Origin: Oscillospiraceae bacterium
GTDB lineage: Bacteria; Bacillota; Clostridia; Oscillospirales; Acutalibacteraceae
Direction of reading: 5' to 3'
NCBI GenBank assembly: GCA_910574935.1
Contig: CAJTCU010000008.1
Coordinates: forward strand, 1 to 64,000
DNA length: 64,000 nt
Shown one piece after another: positions 8,156 through 17,205 of the stretch. How positions within the stretch are numbered: position 1 is the first letter of the stretch; every line of letters starts with the position of its first letter. A program made the position numbers and the translations under genes. The notes below the pieces were generated by a model. That model saw only the letters and a list, made by a program, of their open reading frames with translations, did not search any database and was not told where the DNA came from.

Positions 8156-9733
8156 ATGAAGAAAACCAAACAGATCTTGGCCTTGCTTCTGGCTTTGGCC
8201 ATGGTACTGGCTCTGGCGGCTTGCGGAGGAGACGGAAACTCGTCCACAGGCAGTACCGCCAGCACAGGTGGAAGCACCAGCTCCACCGGCGGGGACGCCA
8301 GCGAGCCCGAGGCGGCCACCTTGGACACTTCCAAAGAAGTGAACCTGATCATGTACTTCATTAGCGACAAGCCCGGTAAATACGACGAGGTGGAGGCAAA
8401 CTACAACAAGCTTTTTAAAGAGAAGCTGAACTGCACCCTGACCACCCAGTGGATCCCCTGGTCTGACTATGCCAACAAGTATCCTCTGCTGTTCTCTTCT
8501 GGCGAAGAGTTTGACCTGGCTTACACCGCCACTTGGCTAAGCTATGCCTCGCTGGCGCAGAAGGGCGCTTTTAAAGAGCTGGATGAACTGTGGCCCCAGT
8601 ACGCGCCCAACAACTGGGCCCAGCAGTCTGACGCCGCCAAGGTGCAGGCCACTGTAAACGGCCACTACTACTGCATCCCCACCCTGCTGGCTACTTACAG
8701 CGCCTATGGCCCCTATTACCGCACGGACATCCTCACCGAGGACCAGTGGGACGGCAAGATGGAGAACTTTGAGGACCTGGAGAAGTACCTGGACGCCGTA
8801 AAGGCCAATGTGCCCGAGATGGAGCCTTACAACGTGTACTCTTCCGGCTCTGAGGTGGACGACATGTGGCTGGGCGCCAACAGCCTGTACGCCATTCGCG
8901 GCACCTCTTGGCTGCACCTGGACCCCTTCGCTGACAAGGCCGAGCTGAAAACCTGGTATCAGTATGACGGCGCTATGGACTTTTTGACCATGATGAAGCG
9001 CTGGTGTGACAAGGGCTTCTACTCTAAGTCCGCCCTGGCCGACACCGATTCTACCAAGCCCAACAACGGCAAGGCTGCCTGCGGCATCCACAATGTGGAT
9101 ACTTACAATGGCCGCGTAGTAGACGACTACAACAATGGCCGCGACTGGACCTGGGGCTTTAAGAACTTTGTTACCGATGTCTCCAACCTGCCCTTTACCC
9201 AGGATGCCTGCGTGGTGCCCACCACCAGCAAGAACCCCGAGCGCGCCCTGGCTCTGTACGACCTGATCACCACCAATGAGGAAGCCTACCGTGTCTTTAT
9301 GAACGGCATCGAGGGCACTACCTATGAGATCGTGGACGGCCAGTCCAAGACTCTGAATGCCGATCAGGACTACGGCAGCACCGGCATGTGGGCTGCCCGC
9401 AACAGTCTGTTCAACCTGGATACCGTGGGTTCCGCTGCGGATCTGAATGACATGAAGGCTGAGTGGGACGCTTACATTGAGAAGAATGGCAACACCCACA
9501 GCCAGTACTACGCTGGTTTTACCATTGATACCTCCAGCATTGAGACCGAGTACGCTGCCTGCCAGAACGTGGTGCAGCAGTACTGGTGGCCCCTGGAGCT
9601 GGGCTACACCGAGGATCTGGAAGCCGGCTTGAATGACTTCCAGGCCAAGATGGAAGCCGCCGGTGTGCAGAAGGTTATCGACACCCTGCAAGGCCAGCTG
9701 GACGCTTACTGTGAGCAGTTCCCGCAGGGCTGA
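8156..9733 (+). CDS. Extracellular sugar-binding lipoprotein (LplA-like)
   Basis: Substrate-binding component of the importer encoded by the two preceding genes. The 525-residue protein starts with a lipoprotein signal (basic MKKTK, hydrophobic core, lipobox ending at Cys23) followed by a Gly/Ser/Thr-rich linker. The mature part resembles large LplA-type binding proteins of CUT1 systems, with many aromatic residues expected in a sugar-binding cleft (for example WIPWSDYANKYP and QYDGAMDFLTMMKRWCDKGF). AGGAGG lies about ten bases before the ATG. A terminator follows, so the operon probably ends here and the glycosidases start from their own promoters. The specific glycan is not deducible. Confidence 0.92.
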   Translation: MKKTKQILALLLALAMVLALAACGGDGNSSTGSTASTGGSTSSTGGDASEPEAATLDTSKEVNLIMYFISDKPGKYDEVEANYNKLFKEKLNCTLTTQWIPWSDYANKYPLLFSSGEEFDLAYTATWLSYASLAQKGAFKELDELWPQYAPNNWAQQSDAAKVQATVNGHYYCIPTLLATYSAYGPYYRTDILTEDQWDGKMENFEDLEKYLDAVKANVPEMEPYNVYSSGSEVDDMWLGANSLYAIRGTSWLHLDPFADKAELKTWYQYDGAMDFLTMMKRWCDKGFYSKSALADTDSTKPNNGKAACGIHNVDTYNGRVVDDYNNGRDWTWGFKNFVTDVSNLPFTQDACVVPTTSKNPERALALYDLITTNEEAYRVFMNGIEGTTYEIVDGQSKTLNADQDYGSTGMWAARNSLFNLDTVGSAADLNDMKAEWDAYIEKNGNTHSQYYAGFTIDTSSIETEYAACQNVVQQYWWPLELGYTEDLEAGLNDFQAKMEAAGVQKVIDTLQGQLDAYCEQFPQG

Positions 9734-9779
9734 TAGCGCGATAAAAGCTGAATAATGGCTTGCCCCATAGGCAGGCTAG

Positions 9780-9819
9780 AAAAGGGACGGCGGGGGAAAT
9801 GCTTCGCCGCCCCTTTTTG
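9780..9819 (+). terminator. Intrinsic terminator after the sugar-binding protein gene
   Basis: AAAAGGGACGGCG pairs with CGCCGCCCCTTTT across a 12-base loop with one internal mismatch, followed by TTTTTG. Confidence 0.75.
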
Positions 9820-9892
9820 TGGTTTTTGGTGTTTTTTGTTAATAGTGCCTATATCTTTTTGCGAGGATATGGGATATAATAGACGGAACGAC

Positions 9893-9983
9893 AGGGGGCG
9901 GGGGAAAGAGCGCAGGGAGCTGGTCTTGTCTACCGACTCCATCAGGTCGGAGCAATCGCGATTGGTGATTTTCCCCGCCCCTT
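9893..9983 (+). other. Possible structured RNA upstream of the GH42 gene
   Basis: A 15-bp stem closes a 91-base segment: 9893-9907 pairs with 9969-9983, with two G-U pairs. Inside are a CCGAC/GTCGG hairpin (9933-9950) and a perfect 12-base palindrome CAATCGCGATTG (9953-9964). A TATAAT at 9875-9880 sits about 13 bases upstream, but no good -35 box is seen. This accounts for most of the 318-bp gap between the binding protein and GH42 genes. It could be a leader element or small RNA; I cannot assign it to a known class. Confidence 0.4.
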
Positions 9984-10051
9984 AACTGTGTTCGCGCTTC
10001 ACGTACTGCCTTTTGCTGATTTTGCCACTTATATCACAAGGAGGAATTACT

Positions 10052-12055
10052 TTGGACCATCTGCTATACGGTGTGGCTTATTATGATGAGTACATGCCCT
10101 ACGAACGCCTGGACAAGGACATGGAGATGATGCGGGAGGCGGGGATTAACGTCATCCGCATTGCCGAGTCCACCTGGGCCAGCGAGGAGCCCGAGGAGGG
10201 TGTATTTGACTTTACTCATGTGGAACGGGCCCTAGCCGCGGCCCAAAAGGCGGGCATCTCGGTGATTGTGGGTACGCCCACCTATGCGGTGCCCCCCTGG
10301 CTGGCCGCCCGCCACCCAGAGGTAATCGCCATTACCGCCCGGGGACAGGGCAAGTACGGAGCCCGCCAGAACATGGATATCACAGCCCCGGCCTACCGTT
10401 TTCACGCTGAAAAAGTGATTCGCAGGCTGGTAGAGTGCGTGCAGAAGTACCCCAATGTCATTGGTTTTCAGATTGACAACGAAACAAAGCACTATGGTAC
10501 CGCGGGGCCCAATGTGCAAAAGCGTTTTGCCGCTTATCTGCGGGAAAAGTTCGGCACAGTGCAGGCTATGAACGCCGCGTTCGGTTTCAACTACTGGAGC
10601 AACCGGGTGGACTGCTGGGAAAACCTGCCGGACGTAACTGGTACCATCAACTTTAGCTATGCCGCTGAGTTTGCCAAGTTCCAGCGGGGGCTGGTGGATG
10701 AGTTCCTCAGCTGGCAGGCGGACATTGTCCGGGAGTACCTGCGGCCCCAGCAGTTTATTACCCATAACTTTGATTACGAGTGGCGGGGCCACTCCTTTGG
10801 CGTCCAGCCAGATGTGGACCACAAGTCTGCCGCCCGGTGCCTAACCTTGGCTGGCTGCGACATCTACCATGAGACCCAAGACCGCCTGACCGGCAAGGAG
10901 ATTGCCTTTGGCGGGGCGATGTGCCGCAGCCTGAAGCGGGACAACTACTTAGTAATAGAGACCAACGCCCAGGGACATGTGACCTGGACCCCCTACCCGG
11001 GCCAGCTGCGGCTACAGGCCTTTAGCCATGTGGCCAGCGGGGCCAACGGGGTGATGTACTGGCACTGGCATTCCATCCATAATTCCTTTGAGACCTACTG
11101 GAAGGGGCTTTTGAGCCATGACCTACAGCCCAACGCCGCCTACCGGGAGGCCTGCACCATTGGCGCGGACTTCGCCCGGCTTAGCGAAAAGCTGACAGGA
11201 CTGAAAAAACACAGCCGGGTGGCCATGCTGGTGAGCAACCAGGCCCTAACTGCCCTGAACCTGTTCCGCCTGCCGGACGGAAAGACAAAATATAACGACG
11301 TGGTGCGCTGGCTGTATGACGCTCTTTATGAGATGAATGTGGAGTGCGACATGCTGTTTCCAGAGGATGAGGACTTTAACAGCTATGATGTGCTGGTAGT
11401 TCCCGCCCTATACAGCGCGCCCCAGGGCCTGCTGGAGCGCCTGAAGATTTTTGTGGAGCAGGGCGGCGAACTTATCGCCACTTTTAAGACCGGATTTTCC
11501 GACGAACACCTGAAAGTGTATGCCGAGGTGCAGCCCGCTCTTCTGGCCGAGTGCTTTGGCATTGCCTACGACCAGTTTACGCTGCCCCAGGACGTGCCGC
11601 TGAAAAGCGATGTGCTGAGCCTGGAAGGAAGTGACCGCCAGGCAAAGGTGTGGATGGAGCTGGCGCGGCCCCAGGGGGCGGAAGTGCTGGCCCAGTATGA
11701 CCACAAATTCTGGGGGGAGTACGCGGCTATCACCGAAAACAGCTGGGGCAAGGGCATGGCCACCTACCTGGCTACCATGACGGACCCAGCCCTGCTGAAG
11801 CAAGTTCTGCGCCGGGTGCTGGAGCGGGCTGGATTGTGGGGAGTCGAGCAGGGCGCGGCGTTCCCCATGCGCATTGTCAGCGCGGAGAACCAGGCGGGCC
11901 GGCAGCTGCGGTTCTACTTCAATTATTCCGGAGAGGATGTCACCCAAGCCTACCTGCACGGTGCGGGGACCGAACTGCTTAGCGGCAAAACTGTGCGGCC
12001 CGGGGAGCAGCTGAAGCTGGGGCCTTGGGGTTTTGCAATGGTGGAAGAGGAATAA
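10052..12055 (+). CDS. GH42 family beta-galactosidase
   Basis: Cytoplasmic glycosidase (no signal peptide) of family GH42, about 667 residues, expected to release terminal beta-galactose from imported oligosaccharides. The TIM-barrel N-terminal half shows GVAYYDEYMP at the start, the conserved GINVIRIAESTWASEEP, the acid/base glutamate in GFQIDNET and the likely nucleophile glutamate in LVIETNAQG. Trimerisation-like and C-terminal beta domains follow. The start was placed at the TTG at 10052, with AAGGAGG seven bases upstream; an upstream TTG at 10013 has no such site. It lies between the sugar importer and a GH5 gene on the same strand. The nucleophile context differs from the usual GH42 pattern, so galactosidase specificity should be treated as probable. 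Confidence 0.85.
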   Translation: MDHLLYGVAYYDEYMPYERLDKDMEMMREAGINVIRIAESTWASEEPEEGVFDFTHVERALAAAQKAGISVIVGTPTYAVPPWLAARHPEVIAITARGQGKYGARQNMDITAPAYRFHAEKVIRRLVECVQKYPNVIGFQIDNETKHYGTAGPNVQKRFAAYLREKFGTVQAMNAAFGFNYWSNRVDCWENLPDVTGTINFSYAAEFAKFQRGLVDEFLSWQADIVREYLRPQQFITHNFDYEWRGHSFGVQPDVDHKSAARCLTLAGCDIYHETQDRLTGKEIAFGGAMCRSLKRDNYLVIETNAQGHVTWTPYPGQLRLQAFSHVASGANGVMYWHWHSIHNSFETYWKGLLSHDLQPNAAYREACTIGADFARLSEKLTGLKKHSRVAMLVSNQALTALNLFRLPDGKTKYNDVVRWLYDALYEMNVECDMLFPEDEDFNSYDVLVVPALYSAPQGLLERLKIFVEQGGELIATFKTGFSDEHLKVYAEVQPALLAECFGIAYDQFTLPQDVPLKSDVLSLEGSDRQAKVWMELARPQGAEVLAQYDHKFWGEYAAITENSWGKGMATYLATMTDPALLKQVLRRVLERAGLWGVEQGAAFPMRIVSAENQAGRQLRFYFNYSGEDVTQAYLHGAGTELLSGKTVRPGEQLKLGPWGFAMVEEE

Positions 12056-12273
12056 AGAGCGTAAAAGGAGGAAAGGGGCAGTGCCCCTTCCCGCTAGACA
12101 TTGCAGGAAAACAACGCGCCGCGCCGAATGATTGACAAAAGAAAAACAGCGGCCCGGCGGATATGGGTGAGGGCAAAGCGTTTCGTTCTTTTAAGCCAGA
12201 AATTTGCCAGACCGCACCCCGACCAATGGAGCAAGCCCAATGGAACATAACAAAAATAAGGAGGACGTGACCT

Positions 12274-13368
12274 ATGGAAAAAATACATGGCGTAAATTTG
12301 GGCAACTGGCTGGTGCTGGAAAAATGGATGCATCCAGACCTGTTTGCCGGAGTGGACGCGGAGGATGAGGACGCACTGTGCCGCCTGCTGCCCCGGCCCC
12401 AGCTGGAAGCCCGGCTGAAGCAGCACCGGGACACCTACATTACCCTGGAGGACTTTCAGTGGATTAAGGCCCACGGCCTAAATACCGTGCGAATTCCAGT
12501 GCCCCATTTTATCTTTGGAGATGACCCGGCTTTTTGCGACCCCTACGTGCCCTGCATTGAATACCTGGACAAGGCCTTTGACTGGGCCGAGGAGGTGGGG
12601 CTGAAAGTTCTCATCGACCTGCACACCGCCCCTGAAAGTCAGAATGGCTTTGATAACGGCGGGATTTGCGGCGTATGCAAGTTCTGGCAAAAGCCGGAGA
12701 TTGTGGACCGGGTTATTAAAGTGCTAAGTATGCTCTCTGAGCGCTATGCCCAGCGAGAGGGGCTCTTTGGCATACAGATTCTTAACGAGCCGGTCTCGCC
12801 CGAGCTGTGGGAGTTCATAAAAAAGCGCTACCCCCCTGCGGACCCCCAGCGGGCCGAAGGCAGCGGCCCGGTGCCCATTATCTTCCTCTATGACTTCTAC
12901 ACCCGGGCATACCATGCCATCCGCCAGTACTTAGGGGAAGAAAAAGTGGTAATGTTCCATGACGGTTTTCGGCTGAAGATGTGGAAGGAGTTTATGCGGA
13001 GCCCAGAGTTTAAGAATGTTTGGCTGGATACCCATATCTATATGATGGGGGCCCCTGGCAGTAACGAGAGCAAGGATATGGTGGGCTCTGTGCTGGGGCG
13101 GCTGCGCGGCGATATTCAAGAGATGTCCCAGTACTTCCCAGTGGTGGTGGGCGAGTGGTGCCTCTCTCACAGCCCAGAGGGCATGGAGGAAATGAGTGCC
13201 TGGGAGAAGAAGCTCTCCTTCCGCATGATGGCCGACGCCCAGCTGACAGCCTGGGACCAGAGCGCGGGCTTCTTCTTCTGGAGTTACAAGCTGATCTCTG
13301 AGCCGGACGGATGGGATTTCCGCAAGTGCGTGGAAAAGGGATGGATGCCGGAAGTGATTGGCCAGTAA
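12274..13368 (+). CDS. GH5 family glycoside hydrolase (glucanase-like)
   Basis: A 364-residue TIM-barrel hydrolase without signal peptide. The N-terminus HGVNLGNWLVLEKWM is typical of the exo-1,3-beta-glucanase/glucosidase branch of GH5. The TVRIPVPH strand, the acid/base glutamate in IQILNEP and the nucleophile glutamate in VVVGEW are all present, as is a C-terminal aromatic block (FFFWSYKL). AAGGAGGACGTG precedes the ATG. The location between GH42 and an AraC regulator points to intracellular trimming of imported beta-glucan or mixed oligosaccharides. The exact linkage is not deducible. Confidence 0.88.
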   Translation: MEKIHGVNLGNWLVLEKWMHPDLFAGVDAEDEDALCRLLPRPQLEARLKQHRDTYITLEDFQWIKAHGLNTVRIPVPHFIFGDDPAFCDPYVPCIEYLDKAFDWAEEVGLKVLIDLHTAPESQNGFDNGGICGVCKFWQKPEIVDRVIKVLSMLSERYAQREGLFGIQILNEPVSPELWEFIKKRYPPADPQRAEGSGPVPIIFLYDFYTRAYHAIRQYLGEEKVVMFHDGFRLKMWKEFMRSPEFKNVWLDTHIYMMGAPGSNESKDMVGSVLGRLRGDIQEMSQYFPVVVGEWCLSHSPEGMEEMSAWEKKLSFRMMADAQLTAWDQSAGFFFWSYKLISEPDGWDFRKCVEKGWMPEVIGQ

Positions 13369-13399
13369 ACCCAGTTGAGTGTAGAGGAGGTGCCGGGCC

Positions 13400-14494
13400 G
13401 TGGTGGAGCTGCCCACGTGGAGCCAGTGCAGAAAGGCGCTGGGCCCAGTAGAACATGGTTTTCCGTGCTATCGGCTTTGTCTACTGCTGTTCCGGCAGCC
13501 GCTGGAAAAGCACGCGAGGCTGCAAGAGCAGCTGGAGCTTGTTTGGAAAAGCTTGGGCGAAAGCACCGGGTGCTTTTTGTGGGGAAGTCCCTGGGGCAGC
13601 CGCTGCTTGTGCGTGGCGTTGGCCGGAAGCCAGGGGGCCATCAATGACGAGAGTCTTGTTATGAGGAAGCTGCGTCCGCTAACCGGGGATATGACCTTTT
13701 ATAGCAGGCAATGGTTTTTGGCCTGCGGTGGAATGGTGGAGAAGCCCCAAAAGCTGGAGCGGTCCTTTTGGCAGTGCAGGCGCAGCGCCCAGGACCTGTT
13801 CTTTAAGGGATGGGGGGGCTGGTCTGCCCGGCAGTGGGACGATCCCTACATACCGCTTTTTATAGACTTTGGGCTCTTGGCCCGGTTTTCCCTGGCTGTG
13901 AGCCGAAGAGAAGAGACGGCGGCTTTTGCCGCGCTGGACGCCATTTACCGGGAGGTGGCAAAAAAACCGGAGGGAAATCCAGAAATAGCCCGGGGAATCT
14001 ATTATGCGATGTGGTCCTTAATTAACGCGGAATTTGCCCGCTGGCGAGAAGAGGCCTATTTTCCCAGTCAAGTGGAGCTGCGGGCCGCAGAAACGCTGGA
14101 AAGCCTGCAAGAGCTGCTAAAGCGGCAGACCCAGACGCTGCTGGCCCCACCCGCTGGGCAGGAAGTATGCCCGGCTGTGGCCACCGTGGTACGGCTGATG
14201 CGGGAAAATTTTTCCGATAAGAACCTGACGGTGCGCCGCCTGGCAGAAGAGGTGTACCTAACGCCCTCCTACTTGTCAGGACTGTTTAAGAAGCACACGG
14301 GCAAGACCATTAGCCAATACCTGACCGAAATTCGCATCGAGTACTCGATGAATCTGCTTATGGATAAGCAGATTAAGATTTCCCGTATAGCGGAGATGGC
14401 GGGGTATAATGACGCGAATTATTTGACCAAAACCTTTAAAAGCCATGTGGGTATGACGCCGACAGAGTATAGAAATCGTTATAGAAAGAAATAA
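13400..14494 (+). CDS. AraC-family transcriptional regulator of the glycan locus
   Basis: A 364-residue protein with an unassigned N-terminal region (about 1-260) and a C-terminal AraC/XylS DNA-binding domain of about 100 residues carrying two helix-turn-helix units: LTVRRLAEEVYLTPSYLSGL and ISRIAEMAGYNDANYLTKTF, then GMTPTEYRNRYRKK. The GTG at 13400 was chosen because AGAGGAGG is nine bases upstream. The N-terminal part contains many Cys and Trp residues and may bind a sugar ligand. The start lies 31 bases after the GH5 gene, so the two are probably co-transcribed. It likely activates the weak promoters of the sugar genes around it; this is inferred from position only. Confidence 0.88.
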   Translation: MVELPTWSQCRKALGPVEHGFPCYRLCLLLFRQPLEKHARLQEQLELVWKSLGESTGCFLWGSPWGSRCLCVALAGSQGAINDESLVMRKLRPLTGDMTFYSRQWFLACGGMVEKPQKLERSFWQCRRSAQDLFFKGWGGWSARQWDDPYIPLFIDFGLLARFSLAVSRREETAAFAALDAIYREVAKKPEGNPEIARGIYYAMWSLINAEFARWREEAYFPSQVELRAAETLESLQELLKRQTQTLLAPPAGQEVCPAVATVVRLMRENFSDKNLTVRRLAEEVYLTPSYLSGLFKKHTGKTISQYLTEIRIEYSMNLLMDKQIKISRIAEMAGYNDANYLTKTFKSHVGMTPTEYRNRYRKK

Positions 14495-14593
14495 TAGATG
14501 GAATTTTCTGCGTCTGGATGGATTGGCCGAAAAACAGAGCTTTATGAGGAAAAGAACAGTGGGGGTTGTGGAAGAAAATAGCAAAAAAGCCAC

Positions 14594-14622
14594 TTGACTT
14601 TCTCTGCTTACTATGATAGAAT
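14594..14622 (+). promoter_or_regulatory. Promoter of the GH30 gene
   Basis: TTGACT (14594-14599) and TAGAAT (14617-14622) with a 17-base spacer, about 64 bases before the start codon. Confidence 0.65.
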
Positions 14623-14685
14623 GCACGAAAGCTTTTTAAAAGAAGCGCGGCAGAAATATTATTCATTTTTAAAAGGAGTATCCTC

Positions 14686-16023
14686 ATGTACAAAAATACA
14701 CTGTATCAGTCCACAATGGGCAAGCCCATGGAGAAGAGCCAGGTAAGCTTTACATACAAGCCCCAGGCCGAAAACAAGGTGGTGAACCTGTACCCCAAGA
14801 TAAAGTACCAGCGGGTCCAGGGCTTTGGCAGCGCTCTTACTGAATCCTCTGCGGTGAACTACGACGCCATGCCCGCGGCCACTCGTGCTAAGTTTATGAA
14901 GCTGTTCTTTGACCGCCAGGAGGGCCTGGGCCTTAACCTGTGCCGCACCCATATCCACTCCTGTGACTTTTCCGAGGGCTGTTACACCTATGTAGAAGAG
15001 GGGGACAAGCAGCTGAACACCTTTTCCATTGCCCACGACGAGAAGTGCATAATCCCCTTTATCAAGGACTCCATTGCCGCCTGCACAGATGGGCTGATGC
15101 TGTTCTGCTCTCCTTGGTCGCCTCCGGCGTTTATGAAGTCCAACAATGATATGCTCCACGGCGGCAAGCTGCTGCCGGAATACTACGAGGCATGGGCCCG
15201 GTACTACGTGAAGTACATCCAGGCCTATCAGGCCCACGGGGTGGAGTTCTTTGCTCTAACTGTGCAGAACGAGGCCATGGCAACCCAAACCTGGGAGAGC
15301 TGTGTGTACACCGCTGAGGAGACTGCGCTGTTTGTCCGGGACTATCTGTATCCCCAGCTGAAAAAGGCCGGGCTGGACACCAAGGTATTGATTTGGGACC
15401 ACAACAAGGAGCATGTGGTGGACTGGGTAGAAGGCCTGCACAGCGTAGTGGGGGCCCGGGAGACAGTGGCGGGCGTGGCTTTCCACTGGTACTCGGGAGA
15501 ACATTTTGACGCTCTGCGCATGGCCCACGAGCTGGACCCGGACCTAATGCTGCTGGAGACGGAGTTCTGCTCCATGCTGTGCAAAACCCTGGAGCAGGAG
15601 TGGAAGGTGGCCATGCGGTATGCCTATGAGATCATCGGCAACCTAAACAACTATGCCCACGGCCTTACCGAGTGGAACATCCTGCTGGACCAGAACGGTG
15701 AGCCCCGCCACGATGCGGACGGCGGCTGCGGCGCTATGGCCCATTATAACAAGGATACGGACCAGCTGCATCTAAGCCAGGTATACTATGCTATGGGGCA
15801 CTTCTCCAAGTTCATCCAGCGGGGAGCGGTGCGTCTGGGCAGCAGCAAATACCGCCAGGACCTTTTGGTTACGGCTCTGGAAAACCCAGACGGCAGCATT
15901 GTGGTTGTGCTGGAAAACCAGGGTGCGGCGGACACCATAGAGCTGCGTCTTAATGACTACGCGGGCAAGGTAGAGCTGGCGGAGTCCTCTATTACGACTC
16001 TTGTCATTGAGGCCGAACCGTAA
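14686..16023 (+). CDS. GH30 family glycosidase (glucosylceramidase-like beta-glucosidase)
   Basis: A 445-residue enzyme of GH30, subfamily 1-like: a TIM barrel plus a beta-sandwich split between both ends of the chain. Visible blocks are QRVQGFGSALTESSA near the start, FCSPWSPPAFMKSN, the acid/base glutamate in ALTVQNEAMATQTWESC, the nucleophile glutamate in LLETEFC, and YYAMGHFSKFIQRGAVRLGS preceding the C-terminal sandwich. It lacks a signal peptide and so acts in the cytoplasm. AAAAGGAG precedes the ATG, and it has its own promoter. It probably cleaves beta-linked glucose or xylose from imported oligosaccharides. Confidence 0.9.
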   Translation: MYKNTLYQSTMGKPMEKSQVSFTYKPQAENKVVNLYPKIKYQRVQGFGSALTESSAVNYDAMPAATRAKFMKLFFDRQEGLGLNLCRTHIHSCDFSEGCYTYVEEGDKQLNTFSIAHDEKCIIPFIKDSIAACTDGLMLFCSPWSPPAFMKSNNDMLHGGKLLPEYYEAWARYYVKYIQAYQAHGVEFFALTVQNEAMATQTWESCVYTAEETALFVRDYLYPQLKKAGLDTKVLIWDHNKEHVVDWVEGLHSVVGARETVAGVAFHWYSGEHFDALRMAHELDPDLMLLETEFCSMLCKTLEQEWKVAMRYAYEIIGNLNNYAHGLTEWNILLDQNGEPRHDADGGCGAMAHYNKDTDQLHLSQVYYAMGHFSKFIQRGAVRLGSSKYRQDLLVTALENPDGSIVVVLENQGAADTIELRLNDYAGKVELAESSITTLVIEAEP

Positions 16024-16050
16024 GATAAGCGGGAATACCTGCACATAAGA

Positions 16051-16089
16051 AAAAAAGCCGGCCCTTCATAGAGAGGGCTGGCTTTTTTT
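16051..16089. terminator. Bidirectional intrinsic terminator between GH30 and ppa
   Basis: AAAAAAGCCGGCCCT (16051-16065) pairs with AGGGCTGGCTTTTTT (16074-16088), one G-U pair, 8-base loop. It serves both convergent genes. Confidence 0.9.
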
Positions 16090-16133
16090 GATTGCGAATG
16101 AGTGAAGAGGACAGGGATATACTTTGAAAAGGC

Positions 16134-16670
16134 TTAGGCCATACAGAAGTCGGTTAGGTAGCGCTCCAAACAGGAGGTGATAACCTTTTTTGCCTCTTCC
16201 GGCCCCCGGGCCTCGCTAATCTCTGTATCCTTGTCATTTTCCAGCTGCTTGTATACTTTGAAGAAGTGGCGCATTTCCTCAAAGATGTGGGTGGGCAGCT
16301 GGGAGATGCTCTTGTAACTGTTATAGGTAGGGTCATCAAAGGGAATGGCGATAATTTTCTCATCCTCTTTGCCAGAGTCATCCATTATAATGACCCCGAT
16401 GGGGTAGCAGCGCACCAGGGACATGGGAATGATGTTCTCAGAGCAAAGCACCAGCACGTCCAGTGGGTCGCCGTCATTAGCGTAGGTGCGGGGGATAAAG
16501 CCGTAGTTGGCTGGGTAGTGGGTAGAGGTGTACAGCACCCGGTCCAGGCGCAGCAGGCCGGTCTCTTTGTCCATCTCATACTTGGACTTGCTGCCCTTTG
16601 TGATCTCAATGACCGCGTAAAAATCGTCGCACTTAATGCGCTTGGGGGAAATGTCGTGCCAAATGTTCAT
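16134..16670 (-). CDS. ppa: Inorganic pyrophosphatase, family I
   Basis: Hydrolyses pyrophosphate to two phosphates, driving biosynthetic reactions. The 178-residue length and motifs fit the soluble Mg-dependent family I: EITKGSKSKYEMDKETG, the metal-binding signature DGDPLDVLVL, PANYGFIPRT and a C-terminal FFKVYK block. The start ATG at 16670 gives MNIWHDISPKRI, matching the family's usual N-terminus, with AGAGGG upstream; the frame is open for another 450 bases but these lack protein-like content and include a repeat fragment. Confidence 0.95.
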   Translation of the reverse strand: MNIWHDISPKRIKCDDFYAVIEITKGSKSKYEMDKETGLLRLDRVLYTSTHYPANYGFIPRTYANDGDPLDVLVLCSENIIPMSLVRCYPIGVIIMDDSGKEDEKIIAIPFDDPTYNSYKSISQLPTHIFEEMRHFFKVYKQLENDKDTEISEARGPEEAKKVITSCLERYLTDFCMA

Positions 16671-16841
16671 GGTGATACCCTCTTTCTTTTTTATTCTGGG
16701 GCATATGCTTAGCCCAAAGGGCATAGACATCAAATAGGGGGATTTTTTTCGTGGCAGACCAAAAGCGTCCCGGTCCCACCCGGCGCTCGGCTTCCTAGCA
16801 GAGGCCGGCTGGTCAACATCAGAAAAAAGTCGGAATACAGG

Positions 16842-16893
16842 CTTTCGTCCACCTTTTTCAAAGGGTGGTGGGGTGCGGGGTAAAATCCCCGCG
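16842..16893 (-). repeat. Fragment of family C repeat, reverse orientation
   Basis: TTTCGTCCACC...GGTGG followed by TGCGGGGT is the reverse complement of the central part of the copies at 5313-5452 and 54418-54860. The hairpin stem differs in sequence (CCACC/GGTGG) but remains paired. A second small hairpin, GCGGGG-TAAAAT-CCCCGC, follows. It lies in the 244-bp gap between ppa and the YmxH-like gene. Confidence 0.6.
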
Positions 16894-16914
16894 GCCCTGA
16901 AAGGAGGAATGGCC

Positions 16915-17205
16915 ATGAGCTGCCGGATGGGAGAGCTTCGCAGCAAGGAAGTAATCAGTGTAAAGGACGGCGGGCGGCTGGGGTACGTGTGCGACCTGGA
17001 GCTGGATACAGACACCGCTGCCGTTACCGCACTGGTGGTATATGGCCGGGGGCGGCTGCTGGGTCTTTTAGGCCGGGAGCAGGACACGGTGATCCCCTGG
17101 AAGGACATTGAAATGATCGGTGGGGACATTGTGCTGGTCCGCTGCGCCGCCCCCCAGCGCCGCCCGGGCTTTTTCGCTAAACTGTGGGAGAGGCTTACGT
17201 CCTAA
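16915..17205 (+). CDS. PRC-barrel sporulation protein, YlmC/YmxH family
   Basis: A 96-residue PRC-barrel protein. The N-terminal MSCRMGELRSKEVISV and the continuation GRLGYVCDLELD are characteristic of the YlmC/YmxH family, which is conserved in endospore formers and expressed during sporulation, with no defined biochemical role. The second ATG (16915) was chosen because AGGAGG is seven bases upstream; the ATG at 16909 is directly adjacent to it. The 3' end overlaps the convergent patatin gene by 11 bases. Confidence 0.85.
   Translation: MSCRMGELRSKEVISVKDGGRLGYVCDLELDTDTAAVTALVVYGRGRLLGLLGREQDTVIPWKDIEMIGGDIVLVRCAAPQRRPGFFAKLWERLTS

Noticed and set aside
8537-9691. 384-codon minus-strand frame opposite the sugar-binding protein gene
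   Set aside because: Mirror frame in GC-biased codons of a well-supported lipoprotein gene; Val/Leu/Gly/His-rich and unlike a protein family.
13010-13456. 148-codon minus-strand frame spanning the GH5/AraC junction
   Set aside because: Arg/Pro/Ser-rich shadow frame; both flanking plus-strand genes are well supported by motifs.
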